From Ligula intestinalis (Eukaryota; Platyhelminthes; Cestoda; Diphyllobothriidea; Diphyllobothriidae), in contig JAYGXS010000004.1 of the NCBI GenBank assembly GCA_036362985.1, forward strand, positions 9,685,239 to 9,749,238: a DNA stretch of 64,000 nucleotides, given 5' to 3'. Positions 45,801-49,410 of this stretch are shown here, piece by piece. Position 1 is the first letter of the stretch, and each line of letters opens with the position of its first letter. Below the pieces are notes generated by a model, which saw only the letters and a program-made list of their open reading frames with translations, was not told the DNA's origin and ran no database searches. Made by a program: the position numbers and the translations under genes.

Positions 45801-47185
45801 GATGCAGAACTAATTTGTGGACTAACTAATATTACAATAAGGCGGAAATCTGAGCAGAGGATTCACGACTTTCCACGTTCGTGGACGCGACGTTTTATAA
45901 AGAAAATTAAACATGGTCTACCACTTTGTGCCTTGTTGTGAAAAGGTTACAGTGTGGCGGCAATTGTTTTCCAAAATAAGGCGTCTGAACATGCCTGCAC
46001 GAGCTTTTTTCCCCTATCTGATAGAGTATATATTTTCGTCAGTTTATAGTCAGTTATGACCTCGCGTATGGTTGTGGTCGTAAGAAGCAAACCCTAGTCT
46101 TTCGCTGTTTGCATAATGCAGTTGGATCATCGACGTTCGTCTGTATGCAAATGCGTTGGTTCCTTAAAATGCCCTCATAATTATGCCCGATACGTTCAAC
46201 AGCTTCATAAATGGTGAGCTGTTTCAACATACCACCATGAAGATGAAGGATTTACAATAATTCCAAGTAATTTTATTTTTAGCAACCTCTCCTGGGATAA
46301 ATTTTTGCCGTTTCGGAAATTAACTCTGCTCAAGTGCGTTTCACAGGAGTAACTTGCAGCATTCTCAGTAGGGGTAGGGCGAGGGTGCCCTAATGGACCA
46401 CTTTTATGCAAAGGCTTTTATGTCGCCTTTCATTGTCTATCGATTTCTCGGAAAGTTCAGTAGTAACAACACCTTTCAAAATATGTGCGTGCATTTTTTT
46501 CGAAGTGCTTGGCATCGATAAACACTTGACCGCCTGTGTTTTGCGATAATCAGGTTGTATGTGGCACGCGTAGACAGGTTGATTAACTTTCCCTGTCATT
46601 GCCTCTGGACCAACCCCTGCCTCTCCTGTTAGTTGTCTTTCTATCGGGGGCGGGGGAGGGGTGCTGGAAAAAAGAGTGAGAACGCGATCAAGTTTTGAAA
46701 TGCGGTTGCCTGGTACTGCACCCAGTCCGTGCAACACGACACTGACGTCATCGCTTATGTTGATAGATCTGTCTCCTTCGCTCATGGCAATATTAAAGCA
46801 GACCACTCAAGGGGAGAGAAAGATATTGGGGTCGGCTGGGAAATATTTTGTTTCCCCGGTAGTGGTACGTGCATGTTGCACTACATATAAAACGACACTG
46901 CAGGAGGGGGTGCCGCATTCACATCAATGACTGTAAAGTTGTAAGCGATCCCTGCCGCAAAACACTCCCCTTCTTTCATCCCACTCGCTCACCACTCAAT
47001 GTCTCTCTTTAAGCAATTTCACAGCCTTCAGCTCGTTTCTTGTTCCCTTTCAGCAGACAGTGGTTTGCTCAGTCGAGCCTGAAGGGACTCCACTGCCCAC
47101 TACACCTCCTGTTTCCGCGGGTGGTTCACCTCGGGCGGCGATGGCGGCGTCCGTCGCAAACCTCGCCGACCCATTCTCTCTGTGA
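7456..47185 (+). CDS. SLC9A6/7/9-like: NHE6/7/9-type Na+(K+)/H+ exchanger, 12-exon gene
   Basis: This gene encodes an organellar cation/proton antiporter that would exchange luminal protons for cytosolic Na+/K+ in endosomes or Golgi. Twelve exons splice in phase with GT/AG sites: 7456-7660, 7695-7912, 7944-8021, 8058-8274, 8316-8421, 9624-9862, 11963-12051, 14947-15581, 20066-20120, 31064-31122, 38161-38395 and 47054-47185. They give 755 codons, close to the 645-725 of human NHE6/7/9. Family marks include [34 protein letters not shown] (transport Asn-Asp at residues 266-267), [13 protein letters not shown] [27 protein letters not shown] and [11 protein letters not shown]. Unusual features are an insertion of about 88 residues before the GLRGAMAF helix, a C-terminus unlike vertebrate members, and a steep 5'-to-3' rise in intron size. 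Exons 1-8 and 11 are firm; 9, 10 and 12 rest on phase, splice sites and partial similarity. Confidence 0.9.
7695..7912 (+). CDS. exchanger exon 2 (residues 69-141)
   Basis: Begins by completing a Gly codon and reads [11 protein letters not shown], matching the second membrane segment of NHE6/7/9. The rest is the variable luminal loop. It ends after CACTATAGG in phase 0. The preceding intron (7661-7694) is only 34 nt. Confidence 0.85.
7944..8021 (+). CDS. exchanger exon 3 (residues 142-167)
   Basis: Twenty-six codons, [18 protein letters not shown] then SAGYSMKR, match the conserved [24 protein letters not shown] block. Without removal of the 31-nt intron 7913-7943 the frame would stop at TAA 7952. 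The donor is GTAAGT at 8022. Confidence 0.9.
8058..8274 (+). CDS. exchanger exon 4 (residues 168-239)
   Basis: Starts [18 protein letters not shown], corresponding to RHFFRNLGSILAYAFLGT of NHE6, and ends in [10 protein letters not shown] just before the conserved VTVLAIF. Phase 1 end before GTAATA. The preceding intron (8022-8057) is 36 nt. Confidence 0.92.
8316..8421 (+). CDS. exchanger exon 5 with the transport Asn-Asp pair
   Basis: Residues 240-274 include [18 protein letters not shown] and [15 protein letters not shown]266 and D267 are the ion-binding pair of electroneutral NHEs. The exon ends two bases into a Gln codon before GTAAGT. The preceding intron (8275-8315) is 41 nt. Confidence 0.93.
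8422..9623 (+). other. intron 5 (1,202 nt), no further feature seen
   Basis: First intron of ordinary size. No mobile element or conserved frame was recognised in it. Confidence 0.7.
9624..9862 (+). CDS. exchanger exon 6 (residues 275-354)
   Basis: Encodes [14 protein letters not shown], then [34 protein letters not shown] and a [15 protein letters not shown] end. This matches the NHE6 block running from IFSGSFAMGAATG to WSTFLLAEAWGFTG. Phase 1 end before GTAAGT. Confidence 0.92.
9863..11330 (+). other. intron 6, 5' part, nothing recognised
   Basis: Intron 6 runs 9863-11962. Its first 1.4 kb shows no repeat seen elsewhere in the window and no supported frame. The remainder holds a SINE (11331-11540) and a CT-rich tract just before the acceptor. 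Confidence 0.55.
11331..11540 (-). mobile_element. tRNA-derived SINE copy
   Basis: The plus strand shows the complement of a SINE. The tail segment CCATTTCTGG...ATTAGCCGTCATCAGCC comes first, then the B-box complement (GAGTCTCGAACCCACGAC), then the A-box complement near GCTCTAACCATTGCG. The head therefore points left on the minus strand. A downstream block containing GGTCCACCGAGCGCTAACG is shared with the copies at 41480, 57155 and 58735 and appears to belong to the repeat. Confidence 0.65.
11921..11962 (+). promoter_or_regulatory. long CT-rich polypyrimidine tract and acceptor of intron 6
   Basis: A (TC)n run at about 11925-11945, followed by CCTTCTTCCCTAG, gives a strong 3' splice site directly before exon 7. 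Confidence 0.7.
11963..12051 (+). CDS. exchanger exon 7 (residues 355-384)
   Basis: Encodes [20 protein letters not shown] then [10 protein letters not shown], nearly identical to the vertebrate block with the invariant AHYTYNNLS. Ends in phase 0 after CAG, before GTAGAT. Confidence 0.95.
12466..12530 (+). ncRNA. hammerhead-like repeat copy a
   Basis: CTGATGA (12472-12478) and GAAAC (12498-12502) flank a hairpin ATCC-gcgac-GGAT. AATAAA follows at about 12511. The stem II sequence differs from copies at 22562 and 39717 yet still pairs. No extended stem III is visible; the GAAACGTC junction is the minimal form. Confidence 0.45.
12820..13030 (+). repeat. dispersed repeat shared with 18180-18420
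   Basis: Shares the sequence around CCGCCTCCGGT and a following ACTCGGTTTTGACACCGGG block with a degenerate copy near 18360-18410. Nothing coding is recognised. Confidence 0.35.
13156..13483 (-). mobile_element. 5'-truncated copy of the PHD/APE LINE (3' end only)
   Basis: About 330 bp align along their whole length with the 3' end of the large LINE at 23859-24190. Shared landmarks are TTGGATCAGGANTCCCCGCCGG, GAGACGCCGCAGTCGGGACAG and GCGCCAGGGTACAGCGAGTG. It contains only the coding end and 3' tail, so it is a dead, strongly truncated insertion in intron 7. Confidence 0.85.
13500..14946 (+). other. intron 7, 3' part: AT-rich, no feature seen
   Basis: Outside the LINE fragment, intron 7 (12052-14946) is AT-rich after about 14130. 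It shows no supported frame, RNA or shared repeat. The acceptor TTGTACGCAG lies at 14937-14946. Confidence 0.5.
14947..15581 (+). CDS. exchanger exon 8 with extended cytosolic loop (residues 385-596)
   Basis: Largest exon. It opens [20 protein letters not shown], continues with hydrophobic helices to [11 protein letters not shown], then an insertion at about residues 447-535 rich in Ala, Ser, Pro and Gly. It resumes with [20 protein letters not shown] and ends in helix [13 protein letters not shown] and LSMLQWLKI. Vertebrate NHE6 has only about ten residues in place of the insertion. The donor splits CA|GTAGGT; unspliced, the next codons are CAG TAG. Confidence 0.92.
15675..16570. repeat. dispersed repeat family A, copy 1
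   Basis: Shares a string of blocks in the same order with 34470-35480: TAGCCAATCAAA, CAGTTCACTGATTGGCTG, a GTCGTGTTCGACGAT-type short palindrome, then CATAAAGGCCACCTCAAG and GGAGCCATT. A CGAGTGGCTCGCTC...GGGGCTGCTC tail also occurs at 36930 and 37740. No open frame of known type; probably a non-autonomous element or LTR. Confidence 0.55.
17246..17325 (+). tRNA. tRNA-like sequence, probably a tRNA pseudogene or SINE head
   Basis: An A-box-like GAGCTCAATTGGTAGATC and a B-box GTGGGTTCAAATCCCGC lie 45 bp apart. The ends GGCATTT and GAATTCC form a 7-bp acceptor-like stem with one mismatch and one G-T. The D-stem has a mismatch and the anticodon arm does not give a regular 7-base loop. A working tRNA is therefore unlikely. 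Confidence 0.4.
17465..17650 (-). mobile_element. tRNA-derived SINE copy with clear A and B boxes
   Basis: On the minus strand the head reads TGGCTCAGTGGTTAGAGC (A box), then GGTCGCGGGTTCGAGACTC (B box). It is followed by the family tail with the complement of TTATTGGCCCTCATCA. This is the best preserved tRNA-like head of the family in the window. Confidence 0.75.
18752..18830 (-). repeat. SINE tail fragment
   Basis: Contains GGCTTATTAGCCGTCATCAG and flanks typical of the SINE tail, but the tRNA-like head is absent. Confidence 0.6.
19450..19515 (-). repeat. tRNA-like head of a second SINE type
   Basis: On the minus strand GTAGCTCAAGGGTAGTGT (A box) and AAGGGTTCGAAGCTC (B box) are about 30 bp apart. 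The flanks do not pair as an acceptor stem and differ from the other SINE family. A tRNA pseudogene is the alternative. Confidence 0.45.
20066..20120 (+). CDS. exchanger exon 9 (residues 596-614)
   Basis: A 55-nt exon with acceptor CATTTTAG and donor GTAAGT. It completes the split Gln of exon 8 and reads [18 protein letters not shown], the position of the variable hydrophilic segment after LSCLHIRVGV in vertebrates. There is no strong residue match; phase compatibility on both sides and good splice sites support it. Confidence 0.65.
20165..20962 (-). mobile_element. 5'-truncated copy of the PHD/APE LINE, 45 bp after exon 9
   Basis: Aligns with 23855-24650 over about 800 bp. It includes the coding end ([34 protein letters not shown]) and the 3' terminal TTGGATCAGGAATCCCTGCC. 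The RT catalytic core is missing and the frame is broken between 20330 and 20676. Its 3' terminus lies about 45 bp from the exon 9 donor. Confidence 0.85.
21285..21345 (-). repeat. degenerate hammerhead-like repeat copy
   Basis: The minus strand reads CGAAACATCAGGCGAAGAAA then CTTGTCTCAGCGATC, matching the 3' half of the family consensus. The CTGATGA half has decayed. Confidence 0.4.
21795..21960 (+). repeat. dispersed repeat shared with 32670-32860 and 42980
   Basis: Common blocks are GTCGATTTCGAC (a 5-bp hairpin with TT loop), TATCCACCGTGTTC, then TTTTAAGTGATGGTAGACTT and GCGCTGCATC. The order is the same in both longer copies. Function unknown. Confidence 0.5.
22317..22390 (+). repeat. 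(GAG/GGA)n purine-rich microsatellite
   Basis: About 70 bp of GAG/GGA units, one strand pure purine. Long frames through it (Glu-rich on one strand, Ser- or Pro-rich on the other) are low-complexity artefacts. Confidence 0.9.
22551..22610 (+). ncRNA. hammerhead-like repeat copy b
   Basis: Stem GGATTC-ccgacg-GAATCC pairs perfectly and leads into CGAAACGTCAGGCAAATAAA. The 5' core is degenerate (CTATGACTA instead of CTGATGAA). About 140 bp downstream lies a tRNA-Trp-type primer binding site, so this copy may sit within an LTR. Confidence 0.45.
22748..22763 (+). promoter_or_regulatory. primer binding site complementary to tRNA-Trp
   Basis: TGGTGACCCCGACGTG is the exact complement of the 3' end of eukaryotic tRNA-Trp, the primer used by CsRn1-type Gypsy elements and some retroviruses. 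The bases just before it (CTACAAAT) would suit an LTR ending in CA. The internal region is cut off about 65 bp later by a LINE derivative, so only LTR end plus PBS remain. Confidence 0.6.
22826..23040 (-). mobile_element. internally deleted derivative of the PHD/APE LINE (5' end joined to 3' end)
   Basis: Minus strand 23040 to about 22861 matches the 5' end of the large LINE (30664-30490), including the leader [18 protein letters not shown]. About 22860 to 22826 resembles the element's 3' terminus (complement of TTGGATCCGAAACCCCGCC). Some 3.2 kb of internal sequence are missing. The joint falls inside the 2A-like motif, where GMEANPGP is replaced by GIEDHSAG. Confidence 0.6.
23219..23320 (+). 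repeat. left arm of a ~100-bp imperfect inverted repeat
   Basis: Shares GGCCAAAATCNCAAGTT, AAGAGGGATNTATTGTATA and CGGATNACTACA, in order, with the reverse complement of 23455-23557. The arms flank a short LINE 3' fragment at 23395-23435. Confidence 0.6.
23395..23440 (+). mobile_element. short LINE 3'-end fragment in plus orientation
   Basis: GGATTCCGGCGGGGATTCCT, then GATCCAACTATGGGCTACGAC and a CACACA tail, is the extreme 3' end of the PHD/APE LINE in the opposite orientation to the large copy. It helps define the true 3' terminus. Confidence 0.7.
23455..23557 (-). repeat. right arm of the ~100-bp inverted repeat
   Basis: Reverse complement partner of 23219-23320. Sequence just outside this arm (TGAGGTATTGGATGACNTTGA near 23576) also recurs at 61110-61130, so the arms belong to a wider dispersed family. 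Confidence 0.6.
23823..23836. repeat. 14-bp target site duplication, left copy (outer LINE)
   Basis: ACCCGCAACTCGTA abuts the 3' end of the outer LINE and recurs at 30668-30681 next to its 5' end. Confidence 0.7.
23859..26160 (-). pseudogene. outer LINE: reverse transcriptase half
   Basis: Minus strand. A linker (26160-25950) reading [20 protein letters not shown] joins the fragment [20 protein letters not shown] (frame 25746-25240). After a frameshift near 25520 comes a 609-codon open frame with [51 protein letters not shown] (first Asp), [20 protein letters not shown], and the catalytic [10 protein letters not shown] at 24969-24980. It ends with [29 protein letters not shown] and a CPDCG...HDCRHLFAC cluster in an alternative frame (23863-24174). 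The RT core is intact; the full protein is not. Confidence 0.85.
26149..26160. repeat. 12-bp target site duplication of the nested RTE, left copy
   Basis: CCATCGATCTCG occurs here and at 29485-29496, directly flanking the RTE. Removing the RTE and one copy restores the outer LINE frame as [16 protein letters not shown]. Confidence 0.9.
26200..26628 (-). pseudogene. RTE C-terminal domain
   Basis: Carries the RTE-specific tail [19 protein letters not shown], then [17 protein letters not shown] and [18 protein letters not shown]. This segment marks RTE-class and Schistosoma SR2-like proteins. The frame ends at about 26200. Confidence 0.88.
26881..27621 (-). pseudogene. RTE reverse transcriptase core
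   Basis: An open 246-codon stretch with [76 protein letters not shown] (first Asp), [15 protein letters not shown] and the catalytic [10 protein letters not shown]. All RT motifs are preserved. A TAG at 26881 ends it within the RTE frame, which resumes to the C-terminal domain. Confidence 0.9.
27630..28578 (-). pseudogene. RTE endonuclease-RT linker with in-frame stops
   Basis: The RTE frame continues here as recognisable peptide, including [45 protein letters not shown] and [12 protein letters not shown]. It is broken by TAG/TGA/TAA codons without frameshift. Confidence 0.75.
28579..29040 (-). pseudogene. RTE APE endonuclease
   Basis: Includes [17 protein letters not shown] (catalytic Glu region), [42 protein letters not shown] (the GDWN motif) and ends FAEQN before a TGA. 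The N-terminal 40 or so residues lie in another frame upstream, consistent with a small deletion near 29045. Confidence 0.85.
29041..29484 (-). other. RTE 5' end and leader
   Basis: Sequence between the RTE endonuclease and the right target duplication. It holds the lost N-terminal codons and presumably the 5' UTR or internal promoter; no specific motif is identified. Confidence 0.5.
29485..29496. repeat. 12-bp target site duplication of the nested RTE, right copy
   Basis: CCATCGATCTCG, identical to 26149-26160. Confidence 0.9.
29497..30549 (-). pseudogene. outer LINE: 2A-like leader, PHD finger and APE endonuclease
   Basis: Minus strand, start ATG taken at 30549 (another ATG at 30552). Residues 1-26 form a hydrophobic leader ([11 protein letters not shown]) ending at the 2A-like GMEANPG/P. 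Next is a PHD-type finger with [18 protein letters not shown], then [10 protein letters not shown] and ACPSC. The endonuclease follows: [25 protein letters not shown] (catalytic Glu), [35 protein letters not shown] and, after a frameshift between 29782 and 29744, [13 protein letters not shown] (SDH motif). It runs into the RTE insertion site at TKCEAEIDG. The open frame upstream to 30825 appears to be flank, not element. Confidence 0.82.
30668..30681. repeat. 14-bp target site duplication, right copy (outer LINE)
   Basis: ACCCGCAACTCGTA, identical to 23823-23836. Three bases separate it from the 5' boundary inferred from the deleted derivative. Confidence 0.7.
31064..31122 (+). CDS. exchanger exon 10 (residues 615-634)
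   Basis: A 59-nt exon with acceptor TTCATTCACAG and donor GTCAGT. It reads [19 protein letters not shown] with a split Arg. QNFDTR plus [10 protein letters not shown] from exon 11 matches [16 protein letters not shown] of NHE6, which supports both the exon and its phase. Confidence 0.75.
31581..31640 (-). repeat. hammerhead-like repeat copy c (degenerate)
   Basis: The minus strand reads GGATTC-caatga-GAAGCG, then GAAACGTCAGGC and later CTCTTGTTCCAGCAATCGC. Stem II keeps four of six pairs; the CTGATGA half is lost. Confidence 0.45.
31698..31862 (+). pseudogene. Penelope-like element C-terminal (GIY-YIG tail) remnant
   Basis: The frame [17 protein letters not shown], then (after a 1-bp slip) [20 protein letters not shown] and KRDDLP, matches the end of Penelope-like GIY-YIG endonucleases (GHxFxF...ESWxxGxxSIN...DLP). 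A second copy of the same tail lies on the minus strand at 51440-51510. Only the tail remains. Confidence 0.65.
32050..32475 (-). repeat. dispersed repeat family E, copy 1
   Basis: Shares, in reverse orientation, GACTTCAAGGTCAT, GTGCCCACGCGATGAC (with variants) and a GGAATCCACCC...GTTTACTGTGTA block with 56510-56800. The latter block also occurs at 62370-62400. No protein recognised. Confidence 0.55.
32670..32860 (+). repeat. dispersed repeat shared with 21795-21960
   Basis: Contains GTCGATATTGACGATGTCCA, ACCGTATGCACC, TTTTAAGTGATAGTAGACTT and GCACTGCATC in the same order as the earlier copy. Confidence 0.5.
33185..33300 (+). repeat. hammerhead-like repeat copy d (degenerate)
   Basis: GGGTTC-gagcgg-GAATCC (with one G-T pair) leads into AAATGTCAG and then CTTCTTGTTACAGCGGTCGC and CTGAACTGCTTCCTCGAACTC, matching the family flank at 22600-22670. 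The 5' core is lost. Confidence 0.45.
33716..33814. repeat. (TAG)n microsatellite, about 31 units
   Basis: About 95 bp of nearly perfect TAG/AGT repeats. The minus-strand poly-Thr frame through it is an artefact. Confidence 0.97.
34470..35480. repeat. dispersed repeat family A, copy 2
   Basis: Same block order as 15675-16570. This copy contains an internal tandem duplication (34633-35098) and short AC runs at 34615. It lies in intron 10 of the exchanger gene. Confidence 0.6.
34633..35098. repeat. 238-bp tandem duplication inside family A copy 2
   Basis: Units at 34633-34870 and 34871-35098 share GACAGTTCCCC, CGTCGATTTCGACGATGGGC, GAAGCAAGCCGCAACTGACA and CCACTCGCTCGCC, in order. The period is 238 bp. 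The family A copy at 15675 has only one partial unit. Confidence 0.8.
35559..35880 (+). other. unrecognised frame running into a GAA tract
   Basis: A plus-strand frame starting [20 protein letters not shown] and ending in Glu/Lys-rich repeat translation. The first 70 residues look protein-like but I cannot name a family. It may be a retroelement remnant. Confidence 0.25.
35811..36005 (+). repeat. purine-rich (GAA/GGA) tract
   Basis: About 190 bp almost free of pyrimidines, with GAAGAA runs and GGGAGA runs. Low complexity. Confidence 0.9.
36283..36560 (-). pseudogene. C2H2 zinc-finger tail of a retrotransposon protein
   Basis: The minus-strand peptide [20 protein letters not shown] then a His forms one complete C2H2 finger. 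A second, LHCPHCPR...[12 protein letters not shown], is split by a frameshift near 36420. Ser/Thr/Pro-rich sequence follows ([15 protein letters not shown]). I associate this finger pair with endonuclease/RT proteins of diphyllobothriidean tapeworms from memory; no RT is attached here. Confidence 0.6.
36860..37010. repeat. family A tail copy
   Basis: AACTTTCTGCTAGTGGCTCG, TTCGTTACCGTAAATG and GGGCTGCTCGTCATCCGAGG recur at 37690-37810 and, diverged, at 16500-16575. An AC run precedes it. Confidence 0.55.
37030..37190 (-). mobile_element. tRNA-derived SINE copy
   Basis: Tail (TTTCTGGCTTACTAACCATC) followed by a weak B-box complement (GGCTCGACCTCGTGACCTG). The A box is eroded. Confidence 0.55.
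37690..37810. repeat. family A tail copy
   Basis: Second short copy of the tail at 36930-37010, in the same orientation about 800 bp away. Confidence 0.55.
38161..38395 (+). CDS. exchanger exon 11 (residues 634-712)
   Basis: Acceptor TCTCTCCCCAG, donor GTAAGT. The exon opens [20 protein letters not shown] and continues with [14 protein letters not shown], aligning with the NHE6/7 cytosolic tail [19 protein letters not shown]. Its later part is not clearly conserved. Ends in phase 0 after LPLGE. Confidence 0.9.
39170..39225 (-). ncRNA. hammerhead-like repeat copy e
   Basis: Minus strand: CCT before CTGATGA (39208-39202), stem GGGTTC-tcaaca-GAATCC with one G-T pair, then GAAACGACAGGCGAATAAA. 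CCT and the AGG after the GAC triplet can pair as a 3-bp stem I. This is one of the best preserved copies. Confidence 0.55.
39710..39790 (+). ncRNA. hammerhead-like repeat copy f
   Basis: CTGATGA (39717-39723), stem GGATTC-tcgaca-GAAGCC (one mismatch), CGAAAC (39742-39747), then AGGCAAATAAA. TCT before the core can pair with AGG by one G-T. It lies about 500 bp from copy e in opposite orientation. Confidence 0.55.
39955..40035 (-). repeat. SINE tail fragment
   Basis: CTTCTGGCTTATTAGCCGC and flank match the SINE tail; the tRNA-like head is absent. Confidence 0.45.
40620..40690 (-). ncRNA. hammerhead-like repeat copy g
   Basis: Minus strand: CCT then CTGATAA (one change from CTGATGA), stem GGGTTCTC-ga-GAGAATTC, then GAAATGTCAGGCAAATAAA. 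CCT/AGG pairing is kept. Together with copies e and f it makes three copies within 1.5 kb. Confidence 0.5.
41335..41560 (-). mobile_element. tRNA-derived SINE copy
   Basis: The tail with CATTTCTGGCTCATTTGCCG and a degenerate head region is followed by the shared GCTCACCGATCGGTTACGG block. Confidence 0.5.
42168..42177. other. assembly gap (10 N) followed by a C run
   Basis: Ten N bases precede twelve C (42178-42189) and follow a CA-rich stretch. The gap size is probably a placeholder. Confidence 0.99.
43800..43955 (-). mobile_element. tRNA-derived SINE copy
   Basis: The tail (CATTTCTGGCTCATTAGCCG) is followed by the B-box complement GAGGCTCGAACCCGCGAA. The head ends near CACGAGGTCCGCC. Confidence 0.6.
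44422..47053 (+). other. intron 11, 3' part: nothing recognised
   Basis: About 2.6 kb with no supported frame, RNA or repeat copy. It ends in the acceptor TTCCCTTTCAG of exon 12. Confidence 0.5.
47054..47185 (+). CDS. exchanger exon 12, C-terminus and stop (residues 713-755)
   Basis: After TTCCCTTTCAG the frame reads [20 protein letters not shown], then [20 protein letters not shown] and FSL before TGA (47183-47185). Phase 0 matches exon 11. It is Pro/Ala/Ser-rich and lacks the RGTRLVxP box that ends vertebrate NHE6/7, so the call rests on splice site, phase and composition. No clear AATAAA follows within 150 bp. Confidence 0.55.
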   Translation, partial: QTVVCSVEPEGTPLPTTPPVSAGGSPRAAMAASVANLADPFSL

Positions 47186-47869
47186 GCCTCTCCCGTCTGT
47201 CCGCCTCCAGCGCGGGTATGCGCAGTGGTGTTGCCTCCCGTTCCCGTATCAAACCCAGCCTGTACCTCCATATCATCAGCCCCCGCGAATCATTTTATTC
47301 TCTTATTATTTTGATACATAAACTTCAAGTTAATTGAGCTAGAGCAGACGGAGGAGGAGGAATCGGAGAGAAATCTGCCGTTTGCTGTGACACAAGCTAA
47401 TATGCAGTCTGCCTTTTTTGCCTTCTTTTACTCTGCTCCCGCACCTCTTCTGTTGCCATTCTTTATTCTGCTGCCTTCCATCCCCGACCTCTCTCTCTTC
47501 TTTGCATTTCTTCATGTGATACCTGTCCTGATTTTGTTCACCTTTCATCTCCTTCGTTGTTTTCACTTTCCTGACCACCCGCTTGGCTGTTTATAGTTTT
47601 CCAAAGAATGTAGATTTTCTCATCCTCCTAGCATGATGACTTTGCAACGTTTTACACAACTGCAGTTCTTGGCAAGGCGGATTGATCGCTAACCTAGTTG
47701 CAGGGTTTCGGTTAATATATCATGCGATAGAAAATCTGCTGTTCATGTCGCGGTAGATTAATTTATAAAGCCGAAGACCTTAACCATCATGAGCTTTCGG
47801 CGCGGTTCCATGTGGGAAGAAAAGAAGTGGGACGCCAGGCGGTCAATCCAATTATGTTGGCGAAACCGG

Positions 47870-48110
47870 CAAATGGGTGCCACCAGACTGCACGAGCATG
47901 AACTCGCCGTGGTAAGGAATGGCAAGCTACCCTTGGTCGCCGCACACGCATCCTCGCCAGGACACGACTTTGACTTCGAACACGTGCGAATACTAGGCAA
48001 GTCGGACGACCGAGTCTCACGCCTACTGCGAGAAGCATAGCACTCGCACGCGGACTCTATTAATAGGCATATCAATCTCCCAGATGCCTATCTCGCGTTG
48101 TGCGAGCACT
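47870..48110 (+). pseudogene. Penelope-like GIY-YIG C-terminal remnant
   Basis: The frame reads LHEHELAVVRNGKLPLVAAH, then GHDFDFEHVRILGKSDDRVS and RLLREA, with a TAG where Trp is expected, then SINRHINLPDAYLAL. This is the tail of a Penelope-like GIY-YIG domain (EH...H...GHxFDF...IL...RLxREA...SINRHxxLP). A degenerate hammerhead-like motif follows about 100 bp downstream. Confidence 0.7.
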
Positions 48111-48194
48111 GGCAAGGCTCAAGGTCACTCGCGACGAAGCGAACAATGGGAACTCAAGGTCACTCCCGGCAGAGCTGATTTAATTACATTTTCG

Positions 48195-48260
48195 TTCCCT
48201 GACAGTGGCCTCGAGTGAGAGTGCGAAACGTCGGGGAAATAAAATACTGGTCCCAGAGAG
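48195..48260 (+). repeat. degenerate hammerhead-like motif downstream of Penelope-like tail
   Basis: GTGCGAAACGTCGGGGAAATAAA followed by GGTCCCAGAGAGTG corresponds to the 3' half of the dispersed hammerhead-like family. Stem II has decayed. Confidence 0.4.
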
Positions 48261-48309
48261 TGTTTTCCCGCCTTCCATTCAATTACCTGGGCCTCGCATA
48301 TTTTCGACT

Positions 48310-48420
48310 ATTGAGAATAGTGTTTTCTGTACAGAGCAAGTGGAGGATAGGTTGGAGGAAGTTGACAGTCGAACGATCGCGCGTCCGCAGCCTCGAGGGC
48401 GGCAGAAAAATGTACTGATT
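48310..48420. repeat. dispersed repeat family F, copy 1
   Basis: Shares GATAGGTTGGAGGAAGTTG, GACAGTCGAACGATCGCG and CGTCCGCAGCC with 51530-51790, and more weakly with 52000-52205. Confidence 0.5.
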
Positions 48421-48604
48421 TTGTAGTCACTCACTGTTGCTGGCTTTCATAGGAACTACAGGATTCAAGCGTACCATGTGTTGGTCTACGGACAGGGAAA
48501 TGTGAACATTGTTGGGTGGGGGGGCTTACTCGTCCCGTTCGACCTTGGAGTCCACTTTGCAGCCCTGCCAGCACTCTCAGAGCGGCGAGTAGTATAGACG
48601 GGAA

Positions 48605-48680
48605 AATATGACCGACAAAGGGTGGTGCAACACTGGGGGTTGGATACGACAGGCCGAGGTTGGCTAATAAGCTAAACTAT
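48605..48680 (+). repeat. SINE tail fragment in the opposite orientation
   Basis: The reverse complement contains CTTATTAGCC and TATCCAACCCCCAGTG, so this is the only copy of the SINE family I see on the plus strand. Confidence 0.45.
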
Positions 48681-49314
48681 TCTCATCCTATCAAAATTAA
48701 TGGTGATTCAAAACAGACAATTTCGTCTGTCATCAGTACATTTAATTAGGCAATACTTTACTTGGGCAACCTGGTAGGGGTATCGTTCATGCCGTCTGTA
48801 GTCAGTGGCCTTTACCTTCACGACCTGCCAATAGGCTGATGGTGGACTTGATAAAAACGGTCAAACATTGGACTATCTACCCCTCGTAATACGGGCGACC
48901 TTGCATCATATTTCAGGCGACACTTATTTCCGTGTTTAATCTCAACTGCTACCCTAACGCTTGTCCTCTTAACTTTAACCCCCTGGAAGGAAGTGCAAGA
49001 CCGCCTGTAGTAACCGGGGAGGTTCACGTTGTTAGGACGGCCTAACGAGCAGTCTTAGCAAGCAGTAGCTTGCAAGCCATAGCCGCACTCCGAGCTGGCT
49101 ATCGATCGGCCTACACGGGCGAACGTACACAATCCGTCAATCAATCGATAATTCAGAATTAATATTGAATGTCAGCCTCTGTATCTCAGCCAATCGCACC
49201 AGTCACTAATCCAGAAAAGAATCTGATTGGCTCAAGGGACATCGTTTACACACGTTCGTTTCCCTAAATTGGCTGTACCTCTAACGCTCGAAGACTTCTG
49301 CCGTTGTACACTTC

Positions 49315-49410
49315 TTTTCGTGTTATTCTTTTGGGGACTCAAGGCGTTATTGGGCGGGAATTTCTCGGCCTGGGCTTCCGTTACAACATTTGGCGATGCA
49401 GGTGAGATCG
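49315..49410 (+). repeat. LTR/leader fragment of the Gypsy element, inverted relative to gag
   Basis: GGCGTTATTGGGCGGGAATT, TCTCGGCCTGGGCTTCCGTT and TTGGCGATGC match the reverse complement of 50170-50281 just upstream of gag. The fragment is therefore in opposite orientation, abutting the gag 3' end. Confidence 0.7.

Noticed and set aside
46390..46806. 138-codon minus-strand frame
   Set aside because: No recognisable motif, no splice or start context, lies in intron 11; not reported as a gene.
47789..48040. Small host gene of 83 codons
   Set aside because: The peptide matches the end of Penelope-like GIY-YIG domains and is followed by a stop in place of a conserved Trp, so it is a remnant.
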